Part shown: one piece after another, positions 33,094 through 42,367 of the stretch
How positions within the stretch are numbered: the first letter of the stretch is position 1
Layout: each line of letters opens with the position of its first letter
DNA from: Flavobacteriales bacterium
GTDB taxonomy: Bacteria > Bacteroidota > Bacteroidia > Flavobacteriales_D > Crocinitomicaceae
DNA: 61,800 nt
Direction: 5' to 3'
NCBI GenBank assembly: GCA_018883325.1
Contig: VEQH01000016.1
Span: 1-61,800 of the forward strand
Position numbers and translations under genes: made by a program
The notes under the pieces: generated by a model
The model's input: only the letters and a program-made list of their open reading frames with translations
What the model was told of the DNA's origin: nothing
The model's database searches: none

Positions 33094-35643
33094 ATGAAAA
33101 AACGCTTACTCTCCTTTTTCTTTTTTGCGCTTTCATTTAATTTTTTCAGTCAAAATTACCTAGGTGTAATGTCTAGTAATTACGCTGGAGTTATGGGAAA
33201 TGATGTAAATCCTGCCAACTTTGTCGATGGTCGATTCAAATTCGATTTGAATTTATTCAGTATGAATGTCGGTGTTTATCAAAACTTTGGCTATTTTGAT
33301 GCCGCAGCGATGCGTACCGCTCAACAAAATACGTTGGGGAAAACTTATTGGTGGAAAGGTTCATTTTCAAAAGACATTTTAAACGCTTGGTCTCAACCAG
33401 ATTCAACCTTTATCGATCGATTCATTGTTCACAAATACGACCAAAACACCAATACAAGATTAGGGTTAAACATGAATCTTCAAGTTGATTTATTCAATTT
33501 TATGTTTCATATTTCTCCAAAAATTGCTGTAGGATTTGGCGTTAAAGCTCGTTCAATTACCAATATCGACAACATGGATCCTAAATTGGCTGTTCTTGCA
33601 GAAGAAGGCTTGGAATATCCAGATTTATGGAATTTAAAATTGAATGAAGAGTTACTAAACATCAACCATTTGTCTTGGACTGAATATGGATTAAATTATT
33701 CGCAAGTTGTAATGGACAACAAAGAGCATTTCTTTAAAGCAGGTGGAAAAGTTAAATACCTTCAAGGATATTCAGCAGCTTATATGTACACGAATAATTT
33801 CTCCTACAATTTAGTAAATGAGGACACTTCTCAATATTTAGCAGGAGATTTTGCTTACGGTTATTCAAAAAACATTGATCAATTAGTTGCTGATGGTGGA
33901 GGTATTCCTAAAGCATCTGCAAAATTTGGTTTAGGTTTAGATTTAGGTTTTGTGTATGAGTGGCGACCTGATTGGGAAAAGCATAAGTACGACATGGACA
34001 ATGAAACAAATCTTTGGAAACGCAACATGAATAAGTACAAAGCACGTGTTGGTTTTTCCGTTTTAGATTTAGGAGGAATACGATTTGAAAAAGGAGGATT
34101 GAGTAGAGATTTTAGTGTTAACACAAGTAATTTATTCAACTTAAGAGAATTTGATAAAGCAAATAGTTTCTTGAATTTCGATATGGTTATTGATAGTTTG
34201 ATTCAGCAATCAACAACTGATGGAAATAAAGATTGGGTAGCAAATGAAGATGTAGATCAATCTTTTTACATGCGCACACCTTCTGCATTTAGTATTCAAG
34301 CAGACTACCACATTTGGAAATGGTTTTATGTAAATGCAACAGGAATGTTTAATATCATTTCTACAAAAAGAGCAACAAAAGTAAAAGTTGCCAATCAAGT
34401 TTCAATCACGCCAAGTTTTGATCATGCTTGGTTTGGAATTCACCTTCCGTTGTCTATTAATGAGTATTCAGGTTTCAAAGCTGGTTTAGCGACTCGTTTA
34501 GGACCTTTAACTCTTGGAATAACGGATTTCAGAACGCTTGCAGGAAAAGGTAAAGTTCAAGGTGCTGAATTTTTTATGGGCTTGAGAGTGCCAGTGCTTT
34601 ACGATGCTCCAAAAGATAAAGATGGAGATAAAGTTTCAGATAAATTGGATGATTGTGTGACAGAGCCTGGAGTTTGGAGTTTCAAAGGTTGTCCAGATAC
34701 GGATGGCGACGGAATTAAAGACATGGATGACGATTGTGCAACAGTACCGGGTGTGCCTGAGTTTAGAGGTTGTCCTGATTCAGATAAAGATGGAATTCCT
34801 GATAAAGACGATGAATGTCCAACAGTTGCAGGAATTAAAGAATTTTTAGGTTGTCCTGACACGGATAAAGATGGTGTCAAAGATGCTCTAGATGAATGTC
34901 CAACAGTTGCAGGATTGAAAGAATTCAAAGGTTGTCCTGATACAGACGGTGATGGAATTAAAGACGATGAAGATGCTTGTCCTGAAGTGCCAGGGTCAAG
35001 AGAATATCAAGGTTGTCCAGATAAAGATGCTGATGGCGTATTTGATTTCTTGGATGCTTGTCCTGAAGTTGCAGGACCGAAAGAAAACAATGGTTGTCCT
35101 TGGCCTGATACTGATGGCGATGGATTATTGGATAAAGATGATGATTGTCCTACACTTGCTGGACCAAAAACAAACAAAGGTTGTCCGATAAAAGACACGG
35201 ATAGTGATGGAACAGTTGATAAAGATGATGATTGTCCGAACACACCAGGACCAAAAGACAACAAAGGATGTCCAGTTATTGAACAAGAAATTATTGAAGT
35301 ATTGAAAACAGCATTCGATAACCTTGAGTTTGAGACAGCTAAAGATATTATTAAGGAAGAATCAAAACCTTCTTTGGATGAATTAGCTGCTGTTCTTTTG
35401 AAAAAATCAACTTGGAAATTAGAAATAGCTGGTCACACAGATAATGTTGGCGACGATGACAAAAACTTGGTGTTATCTAAAAAACGTGCTGAATCTTTGA
35501 AAAACTACTTAGTTTCTAAAGGAGTTGAAGCAACAAGATTAACAACATTATTCTTTGGAGAAACAAAACCAATTGCTGACAATAATACACCTGAGGGTCG
35601 TAAGAAAAACCGTCGTGTAGAAATGAAAATAGTAATAGAATAA
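33094..35643 (+). CDS. DUF5723 / thrombospondin-3 / OmpA outer-membrane protein
   Basis: The 849-residue protein has signal peptide RLLSFFFFALSFNFFSQ and three parts. Residues about 22-510 form a DUF5723-type outer-membrane barrel (YLGVMSSNYAGVMGND, FGLGLDLGFVYEWRPDWEK). Residues about 510-730 are eight or so calcium-binding thrombospondin type 3 units of form DxDxDGxxDxxDxCP, each ending GCP. The C-terminal OmpA domain (WKLEIAGHTDNVGDDDKNLV, PEGRKKNRRVEMKI) binds peptidoglycan. It anchors the barrel to the wall across a calcium-stiffened linker. It is preceded by the 718-residue protein gene with a three-base gap. Confidence 0.92.
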   Translation: MKKRLLSFFFFALSFNFFSQNYLGVMSSNYAGVMGNDVNPANFVDGRFKFDLNLFSMNVGVYQNFGYFDAAAMRTAQQNTLGKTYWWKGSFSKDILNAWSQPDSTFIDRFIVHKYDQNTNTRLGLNMNLQVDLFNFMFHISPKIAVGFGVKARSITNIDNMDPKLAVLAEEGLEYPDLWNLKLNEELLNINHLSWTEYGLNYSQVVMDNKEHFFKAGGKVKYLQGYSAAYMYTNNFSYNLVNEDTSQYLAGDFAYGYSKNIDQLVADGGGIPKASAKFGLGLDLGFVYEWRPDWEKHKYDMDNETNLWKRNMNKYKARVGFSVLDLGGIRFEKGGLSRDFSVNTSNLFNLREFDKANSFLNFDMVIDSLIQQSTTDGNKDWVANEDVDQSFYMRTPSAFSIQADYHIWKWFYVNATGMFNIISTKRATKVKVANQVSITPSFDHAWFGIHLPLSINEYSGFKAGLATRLGPLTLGITDFRTLAGKGKVQGAEFFMGLRVPVLYDAPKDKDGDKVSDKLDDCVTEPGVWSFKGCPDTDGDGIKDMDDDCATVPGVPEFRGCPDSDKDGIPDKDDECPTVAGIKEFLGCPDTDKDGVKDALDECPTVAGLKEFKGCPDTDGDGIKDDEDACPEVPGSREYQGCPDKDADGVFDFLDACPEVAGPKENNGCPWPDTDGDGLLDKDDDCPTLAGPKTNKGCPIKDTDSDGTVDKDDDCPNTPGPKDNKGCPVIEQEIIEVLKTAFDNLEFETAKDIIKEESKPSLDELAAVLLKKSTWKLEIAGHTDNVGDDDKNLVLSKKRAESLKNYLVSKGVEATRLTTLFFGETKPIADNNTPEGRKKNRRVEMKIVIE

Positions 35644-35661
35644 GTTATTGTAATTGTATAC

Positions 35662-35696
35662 AAAAAAAGGGATTCAGTGATGAATCCCTTTTTGTT
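35662..35696. terminator. Bidirectional terminator
   Basis: AAAAAAGGGATTC, a short loop and GAATCCCTTTTTG form a long stem with A and T runs on both sides. It would end both the OmpA gene and, in reverse, the thioesterase gene. Confidence 0.85.
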
Positions 35697-35731
35697 TTGA
35701 TTAATTTTTTTTTTGTTTCGTAAAATAAATT

Positions 35732-36247
35732 TTACTCCTCTAAAAACAATTTTTTAAGTTCCGAAGCTTCCGAAGCTTTCATTTTTCCTGCAAGAATTAA
35801 ACTTAGTTGTTTTCTTCTCAGTGCACCTTCGTAGCGCTCTTTTTCTTGAGTTGTTTCTGGAATTAATTCTGGAACTTGAATTGGGCCACCGTTTTGGTCA
35901 ACTGCCACGAACGTGTATATTGCTTCATTACTTTTTTCTAATTTTCCAGTAACTTGATCTTCAACAAAAACATCTACAAAAATTTCCATTGAGGAATTAA
36001 AAGCTCGGGAAACTTTTGCTTCCAATGTAATTATTGAAGCATGTTTAATAGGTTTTTGAAAAGAAACATTGTTAACGGATGCCGTAACAACAACTCTTTT
36101 ACTGTGTCGATGTGCAGATACACTAGCAATCACATCCATCCATGCCAAAAGTTGGCCTCCAAATAAGTTTCCAAGCGTATTCGTATCGTTTGGAAGTACG
36201 ATTTTTGTTGTTATCGCTAACGTTTCAACTGCTCTTTTTGATTTCAT
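35732..36247 (-). CDS. Acyl-CoA thioesterase, hotdog fold
   Basis: The 171-residue protein belongs to the YciA/BFIT-type acyl-CoA hydrolases, which cleave acyl-CoA to free acid and CoA in the cytosol. The catalytic segment is PNDTNTLGNLFGGQLLAWMD (Asn, Asp and Gly-Gly-Gln), followed by VTASVNNVSFQKPIKHASII and IYTFVAVDQNGGPIQVPEL. I start at the ATG at 36247 (MKSKRAVETLAITT) rather than 36268, since homologues begin with this segment. It is a single gene ending at a shared terminator. Confidence 0.93.
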   Translation of the reverse strand: MKSKRAVETLAITTKIVLPNDTNTLGNLFGGQLLAWMDVIASVSAHRHSKRVVVTASVNNVSFQKPIKHASIITLEAKVSRAFNSSMEIFVDVFVEDQVTGKLEKSNEAIYTFVAVDQNGGPIQVPELIPETTQEKERYEGALRRKQLSLILAGKMKASEASELKKLFLEE

Positions 36248-36384
36248 AATGCAAAAGTAATTATTCACTAACCATTTATCCGTTTTTTAAAAACTTCATG
36301 TAAAAGAATTAGCATTTATTAAATATTTGCTTAATTTAGGGCAACTATTAAGCTAATATTAAACCTAAAATCAAGATTTAAATT

Positions 36385-38571
36385 ATGAAAAATAATTTTT
36401 TACTTCTGATAACAGTATTTGTTTTATCACTCTTTCAACAAATAAATGCTCAGAAAAAACCAGCTTTTGACGCTACAAACGCTCGCGATGGAGAAAAAGT
36501 AGAATACTGTCACCAACACAAAAAACAAGCGCTTTTGATGGAAAATCAAGAGTATCTTAAAATGAAACACCAAGATGAAATTGAGTTTCAAAAAGCCCTT
36601 AAAAAACCAGTTCAAAAAGGAATAATTTATAAAATTCCGATTGTATTTCATGTATTACATAACAATGGAATAGAAAATATTTCGGATGAACAAATTATGG
36701 ATGCGCTCTTTATTTTGAACAGAGATTTTAGAAAACAAAACGCTGATACGGCTACCGTTCACGCAGATTTTCAAGGAATGCCTTCTGATGCAGAAATTGA
36801 GTTTGTTTTAGCAACAAAAGCTCCAAACGGTTCATGTTTCAAAGGAATCACAAGAACAATGTCACCACTATCTTATCAAGGTGATGATGGAAACGCTCAA
36901 GTTACAGCTATTAGAAATGGAAACGATGTTTTTCAAGGAACATGGGCTGGAAACAAATACATGAACGTGTTTATTTGTGGTGAAATTGGTGGTGCAGCAG
37001 GTTATACAACCAATCCAGCATCTTGGTCAAGTTCTTCAATGACAAATGGTATTTGGATTCTACACGATTACGTTGGTTCAATTGGTACAGGTTCATTAAA
37101 CGGAAGTAGAGCATTAACTCACGAAGTAGGTCACTGGTTGAACTTATCTCACACATGGGGGCCAAACAATAACCCAGGAAATGCTTCTTCTTGTACATCA
37201 GATGATCAAGTTGAAGACACACCAACATGTATTGGAGTGACAGCATGTAATTTGAATGCAAATACTTGCGACCAAGACAATGCATATTGGGGTTTTAACA
37301 TTCGTGATAATGTTGAAAATTACATGGACTATTCATATTGTTCAAAAATGTACACTCCAGGTCAAGTTGCAAGAATGCGTGCAGCTTTATTAGTTGGAAG
37401 TACAGGTAGAGCAAATCTTTGGACAGCAAATAATTTAGCAGCGACAGGTGCAACTGGCAATTTAGTTTTATGTAAGACTGAATTCACTGCCGATAAAAAA
37501 ACAGTTTGTGCTGGCGATCAACTTCAACTTTTAGATGATACATACAATGCTGCTACTGGTTGGAATTGGGAAATTACTCCTGCAACAGGTTGGACTTATA
37601 CAGATGGAACTTCTGCAACTTCACAAAATCCAAAATTAATTTTCACTCAGTCTGGTCTTTATTCAGTTAAATTAACGTCAACTGACGGAACATCAACAGA
37701 TGATGAGACAAAATCAAATTTTTTAAGAATTCTACCTGCAGCTAGCACAATTCCATATTGGGAAGGATTTGAAGGTTATGCATCTTTAGATAATTTAACT
37801 AATTGGGAAGTTTACAATCCTAATAATAACAATGCTTATACAATTGAAAATACAACAGCGCATTCTGGAACGCAGTGTGCTAAGGTTGCAAATTTTGGAC
37901 AAGCACCATCTAATATTGATGAATTAACTTCTGCTCCAATTGATTTATCAGTTGTACCTTCAAACGGTTCAGTTACTTTAAGCTTTAGATATGCTTACAG
38001 AAAAAAAGTTACTGCTGATTATGAATATTTGAAAGTGTTTATTTCTTCTGATTGCGGAAATGATTGGGCACAAAGAAAAACAATCGGTGGAAGTCAACTT
38101 TCTAATTTAACTTCTTCAACTGCATGGAAACCAACACAACAAAGTGATTGGACAACTGTACACATGATTAATGTTACAAATAACTATTTCACAGAAAACT
38201 TTAGAATGAAGTTCCGTTTTGAAGGTGAAGGAGGAAATAATTTCTACCTTGATGACATTAATTTATATGAAGGTTCTCCATCAGATAATTTAGTAATTGG
38301 AGTAGATGAATTGAATACTTTTAATTCAATAGAATTGTTCCCAAATCCAACTGAAAATGAATTAAACTTAAGATTCTCTTTGGACAAAAAAGAAGATATG
38401 AAATTTGTGATTTCAGACTTAAGTGGAAAAATTTCACAACAACATACTTTTAAAGCAAACGAAGGTTCTAACTTGGTGATGTTTGATACAAATACTTTAT
38501 CAGCAGGAATGTATTTCTTGACGATTGGAACAGCATCTTCATCAAAAACAATGCAGTTCGTAGTGAAATAA
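36385..38571 (+). CDS. M43-family zinc metalloprotease with PKD domain and T9SS tail
   Basis: The 728-residue protein has signal peptide NFLLLITVFVLSLFQQINAQ. A pappalysin-type metalloprotease domain (about residues 75-350) carries the zinc site ALTHEVGHWLNLSHTWG and the Met-turn NYMDYSYCSKMYTPGQVARM. A PKD-like domain (about 365-450) and a MAM/jelly-roll-like domain (about 460-635, FYLDDINLYEGS) follow. The last 75 residues are a type A T9SS sorting domain (LFPNPTENELNLRF ... GMYFLTIG ... KTMQFVVK). It is thus an outer-surface or secreted protease. Convergent with uvrC, which begins five bases after its stop. Confidence 0.95.
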   Translation: MKNNFLLLITVFVLSLFQQINAQKKPAFDATNARDGEKVEYCHQHKKQALLMENQEYLKMKHQDEIEFQKALKKPVQKGIIYKIPIVFHVLHNNGIENISDEQIMDALFILNRDFRKQNADTATVHADFQGMPSDAEIEFVLATKAPNGSCFKGITRTMSPLSYQGDDGNAQVTAIRNGNDVFQGTWAGNKYMNVFICGEIGGAAGYTTNPASWSSSSMTNGIWILHDYVGSIGTGSLNGSRALTHEVGHWLNLSHTWGPNNNPGNASSCTSDDQVEDTPTCIGVTACNLNANTCDQDNAYWGFNIRDNVENYMDYSYCSKMYTPGQVARMRAALLVGSTGRANLWTANNLAATGATGNLVLCKTEFTADKKTVCAGDQLQLLDDTYNAATGWNWEITPATGWTYTDGTSATSQNPKLIFTQSGLYSVKLTSTDGTSTDDETKSNFLRILPAASTIPYWEGFEGYASLDNLTNWEVYNPNNNNAYTIENTTAHSGTQCAKVANFGQAPSNIDELTSAPIDLSVVPSNGSVTLSFRYAYRKKVTADYEYLKVFISSDCGNDWAQRKTIGGSQLSNLTSSTAWKPTQQSDWTTVHMINVTNNYFTENFRMKFRFEGEGGNNFYLDDINLYEGSPSDNLVIGVDELNTFNSIELFPNPTENELNLRFSLDKKEDMKFVISDLSGKISQQHTFKANEGSNLVMFDTNTLSAGMYFLTIGTASSSKTMQFVVK

Positions 38572-38575
38572 AAAA

Positions 38576-40378
38576 CTAATTTTCTTTAAAGAAATTAAAT
38601 AGGATGGTCGCTTTTGATCGTCCTATTTTTTTTTCTAGTTCTTCCAAAGTAGTTTCTTTCATTGCTTTAATCGTTTTAAACTCTTTGAATAATTCTTGCA
38701 TCGTTTTCTCACCGATACCTTTGATATTTAAGAGTTCAGATTGAATCGAATTTTTACTTCTTTTATTACGATGATGCGTAATTCCAAAACGATGCGCCTC
38801 GTTTCGCATAAATTGAATTAATTTTAAACTTTCAGAGCGTTTGTCTATATAAATAGGATATTGGTCGCCGGGATAAAAAATTTCCTCCAATCTTTTCGCA
38901 ATACCTACAACAACAACTTTACCTCTGAGTGAAAGTTCAGTAATTGCTTCCATTGCTGCGCCTAACTGACCTTTTCCACCATCAATGATAATGAGTTGAG
39001 GCAAGGGTTGATTTTCATCCAACATGCGTTTGTATCTCCTGTAAACGACTTCGCGCATAGTAGCGAAATCATCTGGTCCTTCAACGGTTTTAACATTAAA
39101 ATGGCGATAATCGTTTTTTGCTGGCTTTCCATTTTTAAAAACGACACAAGCCGAAACAGCGTTTGTCCCTTGGAAGTTGGAGTTGTCGAAACATTCCATG
39201 TGAACAGGTAATTCGTTCAATTTGAAGTCAGTTTGAACTTGTTTTAAAACTCGATTCGGGTCGCGTTCAGTGAGGTTTAAATGCTCTTTTTTTAATTTGT
39301 CTAAACGATAGTAATTTACATTTCGCAAAGAAAGTTCTATTAGCTTTTTTTTCTCTCCAATTTGAGGAACAGTAAAGTTCACATTGGGTAAACTAATTGA
39401 CAACGGACTTTGGAGAATCACTTCTTTTGAATTACTTTCAAATCGCTGTCTAATTTCAGGTAGAACATAAGAAACGATAGATTCAACGTCTTCATCCAAT
39501 TTTTTGGTAACTTCAGAAGTATAAGCATGAATGATTGCGCCTTCTTGAATCATTAAGAAATTGAAGAAAAATCGATTTTCAGATTCTTCGATTGTGAAGA
39601 CATCCACATCTGAAATCGTTGAAGAAACAACTGAACTCTTCGAACGGTATTTTTCGATTTGCTCAATTAAAGTTTTCATTTCATGGGCTTTTTCAAACTG
39701 ATATTTATCTGAAAAATCCAACATTTTAGATTTTAATAATTGAATTAAATAGTAAGTTTTACCTTTTAAAAATAATTCAATTTCATCAACCATTTTATCG
39801 TAGCTAACTTTTGTTTGATTGCCAATGCAAGGTCCTAAGCAGCGTCCGATATGAAACTCCAAGCAGGTTTTATATTTTCGTTCTTCTATTTTATATTGTT
39901 GTAAATCTAAAGAACACGTTCGTAAAGGATACATTTCTTTTATTAACCCCAACAAGGATTGCATCACTTTTACATTCGGGTATGGACCGAAATATTTTGA
40001 CCCATCGTTTCGTTTTTGTCTAGTTTGAAATATTCTTGGAAATGGTTCTTTTTTAATTACAATCCAAGGATAAGTTTTGTCATCTTTTAAGGCAATATTA
40101 TATTTTGGCTGATAGGTTTTAATGAGATTGTTTTCTAAAAGCAAAGCATCTAGTTCAGATTCAACCACAATAAATTTTAGTTGATGTATATGACTAACAA
40201 GGATTCTTGTTTTGTTATTTTCTTGATTTTTATTGAAATACGAACTGACTCTTTTTTTTAGATTCTTCGCTTTTCCAACATAAATTATTTTTCCTGTTTT
40301 ATCAAAATATTGGTAAACGCCGGGAGCATCTGGTAAGAGTGAAATTTGAACTTTTAAATCGTGTTCAGTTGTTGACAT
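38576..40378 (-). CDS. uvrC: Excinuclease ABC subunit C
   Basis: The 600-residue nuclease makes both incisions in nucleotide-excision repair. A GIY-YIG domain lies near the N-terminus (LLPDAPGVYQYFDKTGKIIY, VGKAKNLKKRVSSYFNKN), a UVR motif near residues 200-240 (DFSDKYQFEKAHEMKTLIEQ), the RNase H-like endonuclease half next (MECFDNSNFQGTNAVSACVV, QLIIIDGGKGQL) and two helix-hairpin-helix motifs at the end (LLNIKGIGEKTMQELFKEF). Length is typical. A TTTCTTTAAAGAAA palindrome (38581-38594) lies in its last codons at the convergent junction. Confidence 0.98.
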   Translation of the reverse strand: MSTTEHDLKVQISLLPDAPGVYQYFDKTGKIIYVGKAKNLKKRVSSYFNKNQENNKTRILVSHIHQLKFIVVESELDALLLENNLIKTYQPKYNIALKDDKTYPWIVIKKEPFPRIFQTRQKRNDGSKYFGPYPNVKVMQSLLGLIKEMYPLRTCSLDLQQYKIEERKYKTCLEFHIGRCLGPCIGNQTKVSYDKMVDEIELFLKGKTYYLIQLLKSKMLDFSDKYQFEKAHEMKTLIEQIEKYRSKSSVVSSTISDVDVFTIEESENRFFFNFLMIQEGAIIHAYTSEVTKKLDEDVESIVSYVLPEIRQRFESNSKEVILQSPLSISLPNVNFTVPQIGEKKKLIELSLRNVNYYRLDKLKKEHLNLTERDPNRVLKQVQTDFKLNELPVHMECFDNSNFQGTNAVSACVVFKNGKPAKNDYRHFNVKTVEGPDDFATMREVVYRRYKRMLDENQPLPQLIIIDGGKGQLGAAMEAITELSLRGKVVVVGIAKRLEEIFYPGDQYPIYIDKRSESLKLIQFMRNEAHRFGITHHRNKRSKNSIQSELLNIKGIGEKTMQELFKEFKTIKAMKETTLEELEKKIGRSKATILFNFFKEN

Positions 40379-40423
40379 GGCATAAAATTAAAAACAAAAA
40401 TTTAGCAATTAGTCTTATAATTT

Positions 40424-40431
40424 TAACTTTG
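40424..40431 (+). promoter_or_regulatory. Bacteroidota -7 box directly before nadC
   Basis: TAACTTTG matches TAnnTTTG and ends four bases before the ATG at 40436, the same spacing as at glyS. A leaderless mRNA is predicted. Confidence 0.55.
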
Positions 40432-40435
40432 CTCT

Positions 40436-41269
40436 ATGTTAGATGAAATAATTAAAAACGCACTTCTTGAAGATATTGGCGAAGGTGATCATTCCACATT
40501 GGCTTGTGTGCCAAAAGATGCAATTGGTTCAGCAAAATTACTTGTTAAAGAAGACGGTGTTCTTGCAGGCGTTGAGGTAGCAAAACGGATCTATGAATTA
40601 TATGATTCGACTTTGGAAATTCAGTTTTTCAAGAAAGATGGAGATATTGTTAAAAAAGGCGACATAGCTTTCATAATAAAAGGTTTATCTCAATCTATTT
40701 TATCTACGGAAAGACTTGTGTTAAATATTATGCAACGAATGAGTGGTATTGCAACTCAAACAGCTAATATTTTAAAAGTTATTGAAGGTTGTTCAACGAA
40801 ACTTTTAGACACAAGAAAAACAACTCCAGGAATTCGGTATTTGGAGAAAATGGCTGTGAAAATTGGTGGTGGAGAAAATCATCGTTTTGCATTGTATGAT
40901 ATGATTATGTTAAAAGATAATCACGTTGATTATGCAGGAGGAATTAAACCGGCAATTCAAAAAACAAAAGAATATTTGAAAGCAAATAATAAATGTTTGC
41001 GAATAGAAATTGAAGTCCGAAATATGGATGAACTAAAAGAAGTGCTTGAAGTTGGTGGTGTTGATCGAATCATGTTAGATAATTTTTCTCCAGCCTTATT
41101 GAAAGAAGCTTTGTTGCTGATTCCTAATAAATATGAAACGGAAGCTTCAGGTGGCATTACGATAGATACAATTCGTGCTTACGCAGAAACTGGGGTACAA
41201 TATATTTCAGTGGGTGCATTGACGCATTCAGTGAAGAGTTTAGATTTAAGTTTGAAAGCAACGTTCTAA
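40436..41269 (+). CDS. nadC: Nicotinate-nucleotide pyrophosphorylase (carboxylating)
   Basis: The 277-residue enzyme converts quinolinate and PRPP to nicotinate mononucleotide in NAD synthesis. Motifs are complete: LLEDIGEGDHSTLACVP, ERLVLNIMQRMSGIAT, LLDTRKTTPGIRYLEKMAVK, GGGENHRFALYDMIMLKDNH, and GGVDRIMLDNFSP with EASGGI in the phosphate-binding barrel end. It starts five bases after its -7 box. Its end overlaps the convergent membrane-protein gene by four bases. nadA and nadB are not in the window. Confidence 0.97.
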   Translation: MLDEIIKNALLEDIGEGDHSTLACVPKDAIGSAKLLVKEDGVLAGVEVAKRIYELYDSTLEIQFFKKDGDIVKKGDIAFIIKGLSQSILSTERLVLNIMQRMSGIATQTANILKVIEGCSTKLLDTRKTTPGIRYLEKMAVKIGGGENHRFALYDMIMLKDNHVDYAGGIKPAIQKTKEYLKANNKCLRIEIEVRNMDELKEVLEVGGVDRIMLDNFSPALLKEALLLIPNKYETEASGGITIDTIRAYAETGVQYISVGALTHSVKSLDLSLKATF

Positions 41270-41643
41270 AGCTGATCTACTAAATCTGAATCGTTCTTTT
41301 TTCTTTCTTTATAAAATTTAGAAATAATGATCGATGTAGCACTTAGGAATAAGCCACAAAAAATTAAAATGTTTTGAAAAGGGTAGTGGAACATTTTGAA
41401 AATTATTCCGAAGAAAATTAAAATGGCACCAACCCAGAAAAGAAAATTAAAAAGCGTATTTCCTTGCTTGGTATTGTTGTAGCTGATTAAATTGAAAACC
41501 ATTGCAAGCGCACCAAAAATTAGAAATGCTGTTTTGAGTTGGCTTCTATAGTCGTAAACGAAAGAAGACTTAACAAAAAGAAGCGCCATACAAATGAATG
41601 AAAGTGCAAAGCAAATACCAGCAATTTTTTTAACTAGTTCCAT
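41266..41643 (-). CDS. Four-helix membrane protein, GldL-like tail
   Basis: The 125-residue protein has four hydrophobic helices: ICFALSFICMALLFV, TAFLIFGALAMVFNLI, LFNFLFWVGAILIFFGIIF and ILIFCGLFLSATSIII, ending in a basic tail (KFYKERKKNDSDL). The third loop KMFHYPFQN recalls the K-QHWPGA loop of the gliding/T9SS motor protein GldL and related small proteins; homology is uncertain. The frame extends upstream to 41772, but that part overlaps the GGGP-synthase gene; the ATG at 41643 (MELVKKIAG) overlaps it by only 14 bases and is preferred. Function unknown. Confidence 0.7.
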   Translation of the reverse strand: MELVKKIAGICFALSFICMALLFVKSSFVYDYRSQLKTAFLIFGALAMVFNLISYNNTKQGNTLFNFLFWVGAILIFFGIIFKMFHYPFQNILIFCGLFLSATSIIISKFYKERKKNDSDLVDQL

Positions 41644-42367
41644 ATTTCTCTTTTTGGAGATTGGAAATATCGAGTAAGAAATCAACATCGTCCTCAATCT
41701 TGTTTCCAATAACAACAACGTTCGCGCCTGCCGCATGAAGCTCATTAATTTTTTCGATAGATTTAATTCCACCGCCTACAATTAAAGGAAGACCAATCGA
41801 CCTTACTTCTTGAATCATTTTTGTCGAAACAGTTTGATGTGCACCACTTCCACAATCTAAATATGTCAATTTCTTTCCTTGTAGTTTTCCAGCTAATGCA
41901 ATTTTTCTTGCAATGTCTGCTTGGTCATTTGGAATTGGTGTTGTTTGTGAAACGTATTCAACAGACGTTTTTTTACCACCATCAATCAATAAATAAGAAG
42001 TTGGAATGACTTCAATATCCATATTCTCTAATTCATCAGCCGCTTGAATGTGATGACCAATTAAAAAATCAGGATTTCTTCCCGATATAAGTGATAAGAA
42101 AAGAAGCGCATCTGCCTTTTCATGAATTTGATGTGAAGCTCCTGGGAATATCACCAAAGGAATTGTACTATTTGTTTTTAATATTTCAATACAAGCATCA
42201 AAATCTTTTCTCGTAACTGTGCTTCCTCCAATAAATAGAAAATCTGGTTTTGCAATTTTAAGTTTTTGTAAAAAATTAAGTTTGTCCGCTTTTACAAATT
42301 TTTCTGGGTCAATTAAAATTGCAATAGCTTTGGCAGAAGATTGTAGTAAAGATAGAATTTGATTCAT
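41630..42367 (-). CDS. Geranylgeranylglyceryl/heptaprenylglyceryl phosphate synthase family protein
   Basis: The 245-residue TIM-barrel protein has the PcrB/GGGPS family motifs: IAILIDPEKFVKADKL, DFLFIGGSTVTRKDF, IPLVIFPGASHQIHEKADAL, FLSLISGRNPDFLIGHHI, LTYLDCGSGAHQTVS and IVGGGIKSIEKI. It makes a prenyl ether with glycerol-1-phosphate at the membrane; bacteroidete members form a distinct group whose physiological product is not settled to my knowledge. It overlaps the PPTase gene upstream by four bases and the membrane-protein gene downstream by 14 bases, so the three are probably translated together. Confidence 0.94.
   Translation of the reverse strand: MNQILSLLQSSAKAIAILIDPEKFVKADKLNFLQKLKIAKPDFLFIGGSTVTRKDFDACIEILKTNSTIPLVIFPGASHQIHEKADALLFLSLISGRNPDFLIGHHIQAADELENMDIEVIPTSYLLIDGGKKTSVEYVSQTTPIPNDQADIARKIALAGKLQGKKLTYLDCGSGAHQTVSTKMIQEVRSIGLPLIVGGGIKSIEKINELHAAGANVVVIGNKIEDDVDFLLDISNLQKEKYGTS

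Noticed and set aside
34599..35264. Ser/Pro-rich minus-strand frames opposite the thrombospondin repeats
   Set aside because: Reverse reading of the repeated Asp/Gly codons; not independent genes.
41644..41772. N-terminal extension of the four-helix membrane protein
   Set aside because: It lies inside the GGGP-synthase gene and a normal ATG with the expected 14-base overlap exists at 41643.
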